A stretch of 64,000 bases of DNA from positions 4,559,001 to 4,623,000 of the forward strand of contig NZ_CP107902.1 in the NCBI RefSeq assembly GCF_036013935.1, read 5' to 3'. Under the pieces are notes generated by a model that worked only from the letters and a program-made list of their open reading frames with translations, had not been told where the DNA came from and searched no databases. Both the position numbers and the translations under genes were made by a program. This stretch comes from Streptomyces sp. NBC_00461 (lineage in GTDB: Bacteria; Actinomycetota; Actinomycetes; Streptomycetales; Streptomycetaceae). Numbering within the stretch: position 1 is the stretch's first letter; every line of letters starts with the position of its first letter. Shown here in pieces: positions 7,721 to 16,446 of the stretch.

Positions 7721-8095
7721 TCAGCTCAGCAGGCCGCCAGGCAGCTCGAATCCGCCTTCGCCCTTATCGGCCTGGTCGGCCTGGTCGGCCACCGGGGTCG
7801 CGCCGGGGTTGCAGGTCACCTCGGGACCGATCCGCGTGGACCCGTTGTTCAGAAGGGGGATGACAGGCAGCTGCATGGGCTTCACCGGCGTACAGGTCGA
7901 CGCCTTGCGGATGGTGAAGCCTCCGCCTTCGGGCATTTCGCCGGTGACCCGCTGGACGCAAGTGACGTCGCCGGAGAGGCTGACGGAGCAGGCGCCCGGG
8001 TCCGCCGCAGCGTGGGCCTGGGTGACACCGACACCGGTCACCGCGAGGCCACAGAGAAGCCCCGAGACGGCCGCGATCTTCTTCCTACTGAACAT
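7721..8095 (-). CDS. small secreted cysteine-containing protein, family 3
   Basis: A 124-aa precursor, paralogue of the 6424 protein. The signal peptide MFSRKKIAAVSGLLCGLAV cleaves near AHA-AAD. Mature cysteines: GACSVS, VTCVQR, STCTPV, VTCNPG. The segment NNGSTRIGPEVTCNPG corresponds to DTGSTNVGPVVECSNT in the sister. A C-terminal repeat ADQADQAD precedes GGFELPGG. Function unknown. ATG 8095 lies in a comparatively AT-rich leader. Confidence 0.75.
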   Translation of the reverse strand: MFSRKKIAAVSGLLCGLAVTGVGVTQAHAAADPGACSVSLSGDVTCVQRVTGEMPEGGGFTIRKASTCTPVKPMQLPVIPLLNNGSTRIGPEVTCNPGATPVADQADQADKGEGGFELPGGLLS

Positions 8096-8229
8096 GGATC
8101 CGTTTCCTTTGTTCCCTGGGAATGTCGGAAAGTGAAGGGCTGACCTGATCGATGCACCGAATCTCAGAGCCGTCGTAGGCGCATACGGGTCAGACGAGCG
8201 GCCTCTCGCTCCGCGCCGCCACACGTCAA

Positions 8230-8264
8230 CGGGCCCCTTCGGGGGGTGACCCCCGAGGGGCCCG
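8230..8264 (-). terminator. hairpin terminator
   Basis: GGGCCCCTTCGGGG (8231-8244) pairs with CCCCGAGGGGCCC (8251-8263), with one T-A bulge or mismatch possible. It is located just beyond the stop of the gene at 8298. Confidence 0.7.
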
Positions 8265-8297
8265 CGGAAGGCGTCGCGCAGGACCTGGCCGCCGACT

Positions 8298-8555
8298 TCA
8301 GCCAGTGAAGGCGTTGTTGAACTGGCCGCAAGTGGTGTCGAAGGTCTCGGAGAGACCCAGTACGCCGATCGGCAGGTCGCCCTCGGCCACCGTCTGCGGG
8401 CTGCACTCCTGGTAGGGGCGGTAGTGCTCGGCCACCTTCGGCACACTGTCGTGGCCGTGGTCGTGGGCGTAGGCGGTACCCGCACCGGCACCGATGGCGG
8501 ACAGCCCGCCGGCCGCCACTGCCGCTGCGATCATGGCCTGTTGAAGCTTGCGCAT
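8298..8555 (-). CDS. small secreted two-cysteine protein, family 2 (rodlin-like)
   Basis: An 85-aa precursor. The signal peptide MRKLQQAMIAAAVAAGGLSA ends near AYA-HD. The mature 60 residues are essentially the C-terminal module of the 4748 protein: YRPYQECSPQ, LPIGVL, SETFDTTCGQFN. It lacks the Pro/Gln-rich middle, so it may be the minimal form of the family. The leader TGAAGGACCGAGGGTT before ATG 8555 matches the leaders of the 4321 and 4748 genes. Confidence 0.78.
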   Translation of the reverse strand: MRKLQQAMIAAAVAAGGLSAIGAGAGTAYAHDHGHDSVPKVAEHYRPYQECSPQTVAEGDLPIGVLGLSETFDTTCGQFNNAFTG

Positions 8556-8903
8556 GGAACCCTCGGTCCTTCATTGCCTGGATGTCGAGGCGGATTGCCT
8601 ACTGTGACTGCACGAACACTATCAGTTACAACACGGTATTCCGCACTCCCGGAAATCCCGTGTCCAAGCGGGGACATGAGGGCATGAAGACTCACCGCGC
8701 TTTCAGGCACGACCTGTTCGTATGCTGAAAAGCCTGAATCGGCGCCACAGGATGTCCGGCAGACCGATTGGCTCACATCCGCCGATCACTCAATCCACTC
8801 AAAAGTGGGAACACATCATGTTCCGGGTATCTCCTTTCGCGGTCGCGGCATTCCCTTGATCGGGTCCGCCCGATCCGGGCTCCAACTGCGAACGGAGACG
8901 CCC
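8556..8903. other. 348-bp divergent intergenic region
   Basis: Comparatively AT-rich non-coding sequence between the last secreted-protein gene (minus) and the condensation-domain gene (plus). Divergent promoters are expected. I see no clear palindrome. Confidence 0.4.
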
Positions 8904-10328
8904 GTGCGAATGACCGACATCCAGCGTTGCGAGGTCCGGCCCGGACGGCTTGTCGAGTGGGCGCTCAGTCCGGCGACGATCGCGGCCGCCGCGGACCTTC
9001 CGGCCGACCCCCGCCCGCCGGCGTACGTCCAGGAAGGGCACATCAGGACCGCCCGATCCGTGCGGGAGGACGGTCTGTTCGTGCCAACCTGGCTCGGTAC
9101 CGCCTTCGACATCCCGGGCGCTGTCGACCTCGACGCGCTGGAGGTCGCACTGCGTGGCTGGACCCTGCGGCACGAGACGCTGCGCAGCGGATTCCGCTGG
9201 GCGGGCGACGACATGCACCGCTTCACCCTCGCCCCCGAGGCGGTGTCGCTGCAGCGTGAGGAGGTCGGCGACTTCCCCGACGCGGACGCGCTGGTCCAGC
9301 GCCTCCAGGACCGCTTCGACGCCGCCGCGAACGCGCTGAGCTGGCCCAACTTCCTCTACGCGGCGGTCATCAGGGACGACAGCACCAGCGTGTACGTTGG
9401 CTTCGACCACAGCAACGTCGACGCCTACTCCATCCAACGCATCCCGGCCGAGATCCACGAGCTCTACGCGGCAGCAGTCGAGGGCCGTCCCGTGGAGGAG
9501 CCGCCGGTCGGCAGCTACGTCGACTTCTGCGAGATCGAGCGCGCGGACGCCGACCGGATCGACGGCACCCACGCGATCGTCGCCCGCTGGCGGGAGTTCA
9601 TCCAGCGCTGCAACGGCAAACTGCCCAACTTCCCCGTCGAACTGGGCCTTGAGCCCGGTGGGCCACTGCCCACGCAGAAGCTGATGCGCGAGATGCTCGT
9701 CGACGCGGACGCCGCCGCCGCGTTCGAGGCGTACTGCCGGCCCTTCGGCGGCAGCCTCGTCGGAGTCCTGGCCGCCACCAGCCTCATCGTCCACGAGATC
9801 GGCGGACAGCCCGTCTACCGGGCCGTCGTTCCCTTCCACACCCGAGTGAAGTCCAAGTGGTCCAACTCCGTGGGCTGGTACGTCGGCGGCGCACCCGTCG
9901 AGGTCGCCATCGACCAGGCGCCCGACTTCACCGCCGCCCTGAAGGTCGTGCGCGCCGAACTGCAGGCCAACCGGTCGCTGGCCCGCATGCCGCTGGCCCG
10001 GGTACTGCGCCTGCTCGGTGCGGACTTCCGGCCGACCTCGCCCGACCTGTACTCGATCGTCTCGTTCGTGGACGCCCGCGGGATCGCCGGGGCGGAGCGC
10101 TGGGACGAGCTTTCGGCCTACGGACTCGTCAGGGTGTCGTACGGCGACCAGGTCTGCGTCTGGCTGAACCGGCTCCACGAGGGCCTGTGGTTCACCTGCC
10201 GCTACCCCGACACCGACATCGCGTACAAGAACATGCAGCTCTACGTCGAGCGGCTGCGGGACGTCATCCTCACCGTGGCCCGCGAACAACGCGCCACGGA
10301 ACTCGCGGCACACGGTCTCGCCGGATGA
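8904..10328 (+). CDS. stand-alone condensation-domain (NRPS/PapA-like acyltransferase) protein
   Basis: A 474-aa single-domain protein of the condensation/acyltransferase superfamily. Seen: LRHETLRSGF at about 88-97 (the conserved R-H-x-x-L-R region) and the active-site-like motif DHSNVDAYS at 168-176. This corresponds to HHxxxDG with the catalytic second His kept, the first His changed to Asp and Gly to Ala. GWYVGG, later, sits where latch and floor-loop residues are found. No carrier or adenylation domain is nearby. It could esterify or amidate an unknown acyl donor. GTG 8904 is chosen for its GGAG site 6 nt upstream; ATG 8910 is possible. Confidence 0.8.
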   Translation: MRMTDIQRCEVRPGRLVEWALSPATIAAAADLPADPRPPAYVQEGHIRTARSVREDGLFVPTWLGTAFDIPGAVDLDALEVALRGWTLRHETLRSGFRWAGDDMHRFTLAPEAVSLQREEVGDFPDADALVQRLQDRFDAAANALSWPNFLYAAVIRDDSTSVYVGFDHSNVDAYSIQRIPAEIHELYAAAVEGRPVEEPPVGSYVDFCEIERADADRIDGTHAIVARWREFIQRCNGKLPNFPVELGLEPGGPLPTQKLMREMLVDADAAAAFEAYCRPFGGSLVGVLAATSLIVHEIGGQPVYRAVVPFHTRVKSKWSNSVGWYVGGAPVEVAIDQAPDFTAALKVVRAELQANRSLARMPLARVLRLLGADFRPTSPDLYSIVSFVDARGIAGAERWDELSAYGLVRVSYGDQVCVWLNRLHEGLWFTCRYPDTDIAYKNMQLYVERLRDVILTVAREQRATELAAHGLAG

Positions 10329-10338
10329 CCGACAAACA

Positions 10339-10378
10339 CAGCAGGCCCCGCCGGCGGTGACGCGGGCGGGGCCTGCTG
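10339..10378 (+). terminator. hairpin terminator
   Basis: A perfect 14-bp stem, CAGCAGGCCCCGCC (10339-10352) with its complement at 10365-10378, directly after the condensation-domain gene and facing the tRNA on the other strand. Confidence 0.85.
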
Positions 10379-10385
10379 TTCGACG

Positions 10386-10459
10386 AGCCCCCTGTCGGAT
10401 TCGAACCGACGACCTTCGCTTTACAAGAGCGGCGCTCTGACCAGCTGAGCTAAGGAGGC
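10386..10459 (-). tRNA. tRNA-Thr (anticodon UGU)
   Basis: Read on the minus strand, 74 nt fold into a complete cloverleaf. The acceptor stem is GCCTCCT/AGGGGGC with one G-U pair. The D arm is TAGCTCAGCTGGTCAGAGC, the anticodon loop CTTGTAA gives TGT, and the T arm contains GGTTCGAATCC. The discriminator base is U and CCA is not encoded. It decodes ACA and some ACN threonine codons, rare in GC-rich genomes. It is flanked by the condensation-domain gene terminator and msiK. Confidence 0.95.
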
Positions 10460-10554
10460 CTACGCACGTGCGTCACGTACGTGCCCGTGCAGTGTACCCA
10501 GGTCCCAGAGGCCCCCTGTCGAAAATTTCCGCGAAGTTCACAGGCCCGAAGCTA

Positions 10555-10584
10555 CTGACAGATCGGGCAAACGCCAGGTACCGT
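10555..10584 (+). promoter_or_regulatory. probable msiK promoter
   Basis: CTGACA (10555-10560), an 18-nt spacer and TACCGT (10579-10584) form a plausible HrdB-type promoter about 90 nt upstream of the msiK ATG. Confidence 0.45.
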
Positions 10585-10675
10585 CCTGAGCCAGTTCACT
10601 CTCGTGGACTACACCACCACCTTCCTACAACGGATCGTCCGGCACGTTCCTGCCGGTAGAAGGGGGCCCTTCATC

Positions 10676-11815
<1,140 letters not shown>

Positions 11816-11880
11816 GGCCAGTTGGCCGACCGGCAACTCCCGAAACGCCCATCCCGGGTAATTCACCCAGGTTGACGAAG

Positions 11881-11912
11881 AGGGCCCCGTAAACCACTGC
11901 GGGGCCCTTTTC
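11881..11912 (+). terminator. msiK terminator
   Basis: AGGGCCCCG (11881-11889) pairs with CGGGGCCCT (11900-11908), followed by TTT. Confidence 0.8.
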
Positions 11913-12050
11913 CATGTCGACAAATACCCCGACAGATCGGTCATTTCGAGCAGCGTGCGTCAACCTCGTACCCCATCCGAGTCACCTCTTCATCCCCCGA
12001 ACCGGTGACTAAATGTCGCCAAATCATCACCGGGCGCTACTCTCACTCGG

Positions 12051-12506
12051 GTGAAGCACTCCACTAACGAACAGACGCGACGTGGCCGGGGCCCCGCCCG
12101 CCGGATCGGCCGCTCGCTCGCCCTTGTCCTGCCCGTCGTCCTGGTGCTTTCCGGGACCCTCGCGGTCACCCGAGTGAACTGGACGGGGAACCCCTCGAAC
12201 TCGGTCCTGACCGCCTCTGACGCCTCCGACATCACCTCGGACGCCAAGGCGCTCCACCGCGCCCCGCAGGACGTGCTGCGCGACAAGCTCCTGGCCGAGC
12301 TCCAGGAGAACGACCCGGGCGTGGTGCTCACGCACCTCCAGCAGGCGGTGAACCAACGCCCGTCACTCGCCAAGCACTGCGCGTCCATCGCCCGCGCCGT
12401 GGGCCGCGCCGCCGTCCGCGTGTACGGCCCGACGCGCGCCCAGTCCTACGCCCGCCCGGTCTGCGACACGTCGTTCGCCTCGGGCGTCGCGACCGCGCAC
12501 ATCTGA
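12051..12506 (+). CDS. hypothetical protein with one membrane segment
   Basis: 151 aa, not recognised beyond Streptomyces. A basic N-terminus (RRGRGPARRIGR) is followed by one hydrophobic helix at about residues 22-39, which could be an anchor or an uncleaved signal. The rest is a predicted exposed, partly helical domain with two cysteines (HCASIA and VCDTSF) that could form a disulfide outside. Start GTG 12051 has no good SD, so the exact start is uncertain. It stands alone between msiK and the nucleotidyltransferase gene. Confidence 0.65.
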   Translation: MKHSTNEQTRRGRGPARRIGRSLALVLPVVLVLSGTLAVTRVNWTGNPSNSVLTASDASDITSDAKALHRAPQDVLRDKLLAELQENDPGVVLTHLQQAVNQRPSLAKHCASIARAVGRAAVRVYGPTRAQSYARPVCDTSFASGVATAHI

Positions 12507-12610
12507 GACCCGCCCCTCCTCCACCGCCGATGGTTCGGAGGAGGGTAACGGCTGATTAAGGAACGGTTGCCGGCTCCGGCCGTGGGCGGGCAGCGCCGTA
12601 CAGTTCGGTC

Positions 12611-13342
12611 ATGACCGATCCGAACGCCGCTTCCCGCCCCGTTCAAGCCGTCGTCCTGGCCGGTGGCCAGGGCTCCCGGCTGCGTCCCTACACCGACGAC
12701 CGGCCCAAGCCGATGGTCGAGATCCCCGGGACGGGGACTCCGATCATCGGCCATCAGCTTGTCTGGCTGGCCGACGAGGGCGTCACGGACGTGGTGGTCA
12801 GCTGCGGCCATCTCGCCGAGGTCCTGCAGGACTGGCTGAAGTCGTCCGACCTGCCGGTGAAGGTCACCACGGTCGTGGAGACGGAACCGCTCGGGCGTGG
12901 TGGCGGGTTGAAGTACGCCGCCGCGCATCTCCCGCACCCGGACCGGCCCTGGTACGCCACCAACGGCGACATCTGGACCCGCTTCTCGCTGCGCGACATG
13001 GCGGACTTCCACGCGGAGCGCGACGCGGTGGCGACGCTGGCCCTGGCCCGCCCGCGCATCCCCTGGGGCGCCGTGCAGACGGACGGCTTCGGGCACATCA
13101 CGGACTTCATAGAGGCGCCGCCGTCGACGTTCGAGATCAACGCGGGGGTGTACGTCTTCTCCCCCGAGTTCGCCGGTCTGCTCCCGGAGCGCGGCGATCA
13201 CGAGCGTACGACGTTCCCGCATCTGGCCCGTGAGCGGCGCCTTGCCGGTTTCCCGCTCCCTCAGGGCTCCTACTGGCGTGCCATCGACACGGCGAAGGAT
13301 CTGACCGAAGCGGCGAAGGAGCTGGCCGCTCTGGGGCGGTGA
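12611..13342 (+). CDS. NDP-sugar nucleotidyltransferase (mannose-1-phosphate guanylyltransferase-like)
   Basis: A 243-aa enzyme of the nucleotidyl-transferase (PF00483-type) family. The signature AVVLAGGQGSRLRPYT lies at residues 13-28, followed by RPKPMVEI and later the metal-binding NGDIW. It joins an NTP and a hexose-1-phosphate to give an NDP-sugar. GDP-mannose formation is the usual annotation but the nucleotide and sugar cannot be told from the motifs. At 243 aa it lacks the C-terminal left-handed helix of the longer members. It starts at ATG 12611. The downstream 290 bp contain a duplicated repeat-terminator block. Confidence 0.85.
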   Translation: MTDPNAASRPVQAVVLAGGQGSRLRPYTDDRPKPMVEIPGTGTPIIGHQLVWLADEGVTDVVVSCGHLAEVLQDWLKSSDLPVKVTTVVETEPLGRGGGLKYAAAHLPHPDRPWYATNGDIWTRFSLRDMADFHAERDAVATLALARPRIPWGAVQTDGFGHITDFIEAPPSTFEINAGVYVFSPEFAGLLPERGDHERTTFPHLARERRLAGFPLPQGSYWRAIDTAKDLTEAAKELAALGR

Positions 13343-13380
13343 GGGCTTGGGGGGCGGGCGGTTTTTGGCTGCCTGGTTAG

Positions 13381-13621
13381 TGGGGGCTGATCGCGCAGTT
13401 CCCCGCGCCCCTTGCGGGGCATTGCGGCGGCGTATGTCGAAAGGGCCCCGCACATTGGTCGTGCGGGGCCCCTTCCTATCGGGTGCGGCCGGCCCGGCAA
13501 GAGGATCGTCATGCGGCTGCGGCCCGGTGGGGGCTGATCGCGCAGTTCCCCGCGCCCCTTGCGGGGCGTTGCGGCGCTGGGCGTTGAAGGGGCCCCGCAC
13601 CTTTGTGGTGTGGGGCCCCTT
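13381..13621. repeat. duplicated intergenic repeat plus terminator hairpin (two units)
   Basis: A 40-bp sequence starting TGGGGGCTGATCGCGCAGTT occurs at 13381-13420 and again identically at 13528-13567, spaced by 147 bp. Each copy is followed by a strong hairpin: AAGGGGCCCCGCAC-type stems at 13441-13474 and 13587-13621. A sequence of this kind is widely scattered in Streptomyces intergenic regions, to my recollection. The hairpins can terminate both converging genes. There is no coding content. Confidence 0.7.
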
Positions 13622-13637
13622 TCGTTGGGTGGCTTGG

Positions 13638-15278
13638 CTAGCCCAAGAGGCCGCCTACCAGGCCCGAGTCGCCGGAGGATGAGCCTCCGGAGCCGGTGCC
13701 GCCGGTTGAGCCGGTGCCGCCTGTGGCGCCGCCCGAGGTGGGGCCGGCGCTGGTGCTGGGGGCACCGCCGGTCGGGGAGGACTGCTGGGGCGGGGTCTGG
13801 CCCGCCGTGCCCTGGGTCTGACTGGGCGCGCCGCCGGTCGCGGTGGCACCCGGCGTCGTCGCCGCGCCGGACGGAGTGGAACCGGCGGTGGCGCCCTGGG
13901 TGGGTGCGTTCGAGGCCGACGGCGACTGGCTGTGCCGCTTGTTCGGCTTCTGCGGGAGCGGAGAGCCCGGCAGTTCGTTGCGCGGAGCCTCGCCGGGCCC
14001 GGGGACGATCACGCGGTCGGCGTCGCGGACCGCACCGCCGAGCAGCGAGCCGACGAGCAGCGTGATGCCCGTCACGATCGCCGTGACGAGGGCGCCGCGG
14101 CGCAGGACGTAGCGGCGCAGCTCCCAGATGTCGGAGCCGGGACCGAGGCGCCGCCAGGCGCCGCCCGCGAGGCGGCCGTCGACGGAGTAGACGGGGGCGC
14201 CGGCGATGATCAGCGGTGACCAGGCGGCGAGGTAGATGATGTCGGGGGCGTCATAGGCGGGAACGGTCTTCCAGCTGACGGTGACGATGAGCGCGGCGGA
14301 GAGCAGGGCGCCGAAGACGGCGGCGACGCGCTGCCAGCAGCCGAGGACCGTGAGGACGCCTACGACGACCTGTGCGAAGGCGATGACTAGGCCGGAGCCG
14401 ACAGGGTGCTGGAGGGCGAACTGGCGCAGCGGCTCGGCGACTTCCCACGGGTGCAGGGTGTTGAGCCACTTGACCATGGAGCCGCGCTTGCCGCCGTCGA
14501 AGTAGACGGGGTCGCACAGCTTGCCCATGCCGGCGTAGATGGAGATGAAGCCGAGGAAGATGCGGAGGGGGAGCAGGACGACGCCGAGGTTCATCCGGCG
14601 GCCGGGGTAGTACGCGTGCCGCGCCGGGTCGTCGCCGTGGCGCTTGGCCGGCCGGCCGGTGTCGTCGTCCGCCTCTTCCGAGTCGTCGAAGTCCTCGAAC
14701 TCCTCGGCGCCGTAAGCCTGTTCCTCCTCGTATGCGCTGCCGACGGTGCGCATGTGGGGGAGCAGGCGGGTGCCGCCGGTGTCGTCGTGGTAGCTGCGCT
14801 GGGCGCCGACGACCCGGGTCTCGACGGTCTGCTCCAGCTCGTCGTAGACCTTGTCGTAGTCGCCGGCCTCGACGCGGGGGATGACCTGGGTGGCTCCGGC
14901 ATCGGCGGAGGATTCCTCGCCGTGCCGGACGCTGCCGCCCCGTACGGCCTGGAGCAGGCGGTGCGCGCCCGTGTCGTCGGGGGCGGACCTGCCGCTCCAG
15001 ACGACGGGCCGACGCCGGGCGCCCACGGCCGCCCCCGCTCTGCCCGCGGCGGCGCCGACGGGTACCCGGGCGCCGTCCTGGGTGGCGCTCAAATGCCGTG
15101 CGATCCGCGGCGACTGGGTGCGCGTCGAGGCGCCCAGCATCACGCGGAAGCTCGCATGATTGACGATGACCTGCGCTGGATCGCTCGGCACCTTCACCAT
15201 GCTCAGCGCGGGAGCGTCATCGAATCCCGACGGGCCGTCCCCCGTGGGTGTGCGGGGTGTTCTGGTGTCCACGCTCAT
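13638..15278 (-). CDS. DoxX family membrane protein with long disordered N- and C-terminal regions
   Basis: 546 aa. Residues 1-230 are charged and apparently disordered, with Asp/Glu-rich stretches. A DoxX-like domain follows (about 235-400) with four or more hydrophobic helices, starting at LGVVLLPLRIFLGFISIYAG. A last helix near 415 is followed by about 120 residues of Ser/Thr/Gly/Pro-rich sequence ending GLVGGLLG, likely outside the membrane. DoxX proteins take part in redox or sulfur stress responses; a precise function is unknown. It is the only such gene here and is read towards the duplicated terminators. Confidence 0.8.
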   Translation of the reverse strand: MSVDTRTPRTPTGDGPSGFDDAPALSMVKVPSDPAQVIVNHASFRVMLGASTRTQSPRIARHLSATQDGARVPVGAAAGRAGAAVGARRRPVVWSGRSAPDDTGAHRLLQAVRGGSVRHGEESSADAGATQVIPRVEAGDYDKVYDELEQTVETRVVGAQRSYHDDTGGTRLLPHMRTVGSAYEEEQAYGAEEFEDFDDSEEADDDTGRPAKRHGDDPARHAYYPGRRMNLGVVLLPLRIFLGFISIYAGMGKLCDPVYFDGGKRGSMVKWLNTLHPWEVAEPLRQFALQHPVGSGLVIAFAQVVVGVLTVLGCWQRVAAVFGALLSAALIVTVSWKTVPAYDAPDIIYLAAWSPLIIAGAPVYSVDGRLAGGAWRRLGPGSDIWELRRYVLRRGALVTAIVTGITLLVGSLLGGAVRDADRVIVPGPGEAPRNELPGSPLPQKPNKRHSQSPSASNAPTQGATAGSTPSGAATTPGATATGGAPSQTQGTAGQTPPQQSSPTGGAPSTSAGPTSGGATGGTGSTGGTGSGGSSSGDSGLVGGLLG

Positions 15279-15395
15279 CTAACCGAGTGACGTGCGGTTA
15301 GGACACTGCCTTGACTCGCCGGATGTGTCCGGATCGCGTCAAGCTTGTCCTGGACAGCCAGATTGCCCCGTACGAGTGAAGATGCGGACGTGCGT

Positions 15396-16337
15396 TCAGC
15401 CGCGCCGACGCGACGCCTCGTACAGCACAACTCCCGCCGCCACGCCCGCGTTCAGCGACTCCGTCCCACCCGGCATCGGGATCCGGACCCGGAAGTCGCA
15501 GGTCTCGCCGACGAGTCGGGACAGGCCCTTGCCCTCACTGCCGACGACGATGACGACCGGGCCCGCCAGGGCCGCCAGCTCGCCGACCTCGGCCTCTCCG
15601 TCGGCCGCGAGGCCGACGATCGCGATGCCCTGCTTCTTGTACGCCTCCAGGGCGCGCGTCAGGTTGGTGGCGCGGGCGACCGGCGTGCGGGCGGCAGCGC
15701 CGGCGGACGTCTTCCAGGCACCGGCGGTCATGCCGGCCGCGCGCCGCTCCGGTACGAGGACGCCGTGGCCGCCGAAGGCGGAGACGGACCGGACGACGGC
15801 ACCGAGGTTGCGCGGGTCGGTCACGCCGTCCAGGGCGACGATCAGCGGGTCCTCGCCCTCGTCGTAGGCGGCGTTCGCGAGGTCCTCGGGGTGGGCGTAC
15901 TCGTACGGCGGGACCTGGAGGACGAGGCCCTGGTGGTTGAGGCCGTTGGTCATGCGGTCGAGCTCGGGGCGCGGCGCTTCCATGAGGTTGATGCCGCCGC
16001 GCTCGGCGGCGAGCTGCAGCGCCTCGCGGACCCGCTCGTCGTTGTCGATGAACTGCTGGACGTAGAGGGTGCTCGCGGGCACGCCCTCACGCAGCGCCTC
16101 GACGACCGGGTTGCGGCCGACGACCAGTTCGGAGGACGACTTGCCACCGCGGCCGCGGGGCGCGGGGCGGCGTGCGGCCTGCTTCGCCTTGGCGTTCGCG
16201 ATGCGGTTCGCCTTGTGCTTCTTGCGCATCTCGGCGGGCGGGGTGGGGCCCTTGCCTTCCAGGCCCTTGCGCCGCTGGCCGCCACTGCCGACCTGCGCGC
16301 CCTTCTTGCCGGACATGCGGCGGTTGTTGGCTGCCAT
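15396..16337 (-). CDS. rlmB: 23S rRNA (guanosine-2251-2'-O)-methyltransferase
   Basis: A SpoU/TrmH-type (SPOUT) methyltransferase of 313 aa. A lysine/arginine-rich extension of about 65 residues precedes the substrate-binding part ([11 protein letters not shown]). The three SpoU motifs follow: [28 protein letters not shown] and [18 protein letters not shown], which make the trefoil knot that binds S-adenosylmethionine. It methylates the P-loop of 23S rRNA. The basic extension is common in Streptomyces RlmB and may bind RNA. It lies 109 bp downstream of cysS on the same strand, a conserved pairing. Confidence 0.93.
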   Translation of the reverse strand: MAANNRRMSGKKGAQVGSGGQRRKGLEGKGPTPPAEMRKKHKANRIANAKAKQAARRPAPRGRGGKSSSELVVGRNPVVEALREGVPASTLYVQQFIDNDERVREALQLAAERGGINLMEAPRPELDRMTNGLNHQGLVLQVPPYEYAHPEDLANAAYDEGEDPLIVALDGVTDPRNLGAVVRSVSAFGGHGVLVPERRAAGMTAGAWKTSAGAAARTPVARATNLTRALEAYKKQGIAIVGLAADGEAEVGELAALAGPVVIVVGSEGKGLSRLVGETCDFRVRIPMPGGTESLNAGVAAGVVLYEASRRRG

Positions 16338-16446
16338 GACCTACCTGTCTGCTCTGTGAAGGAGTGAAGCGTGTGTTCGTACGTCTATGAAGTGTGCCGC
16401 CCGGAGACCCGGACGGCACAATCGATCTTCTGATCAGCTGCTGGGC

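Noticed and set aside
3235..8555. Calling the small secreted proteins chaplins or rodlins outright
   Set aside because: The pattern is similar (two Cys, Gly/Asn/Leu core), but the chaplin signature and the rodlin sequence are not matched well enough from memory.
10386..10459. Integration (att) site at the tRNA-Thr gene
   Set aside because: No partial tRNA copy, integrase or excisionase was found on either side within the window.
12446..13600. 384-codon minus-strand frame
   Set aside because: Antisense to the nucleotidyltransferase gene and running through the repeat-terminator blocks; no motif.
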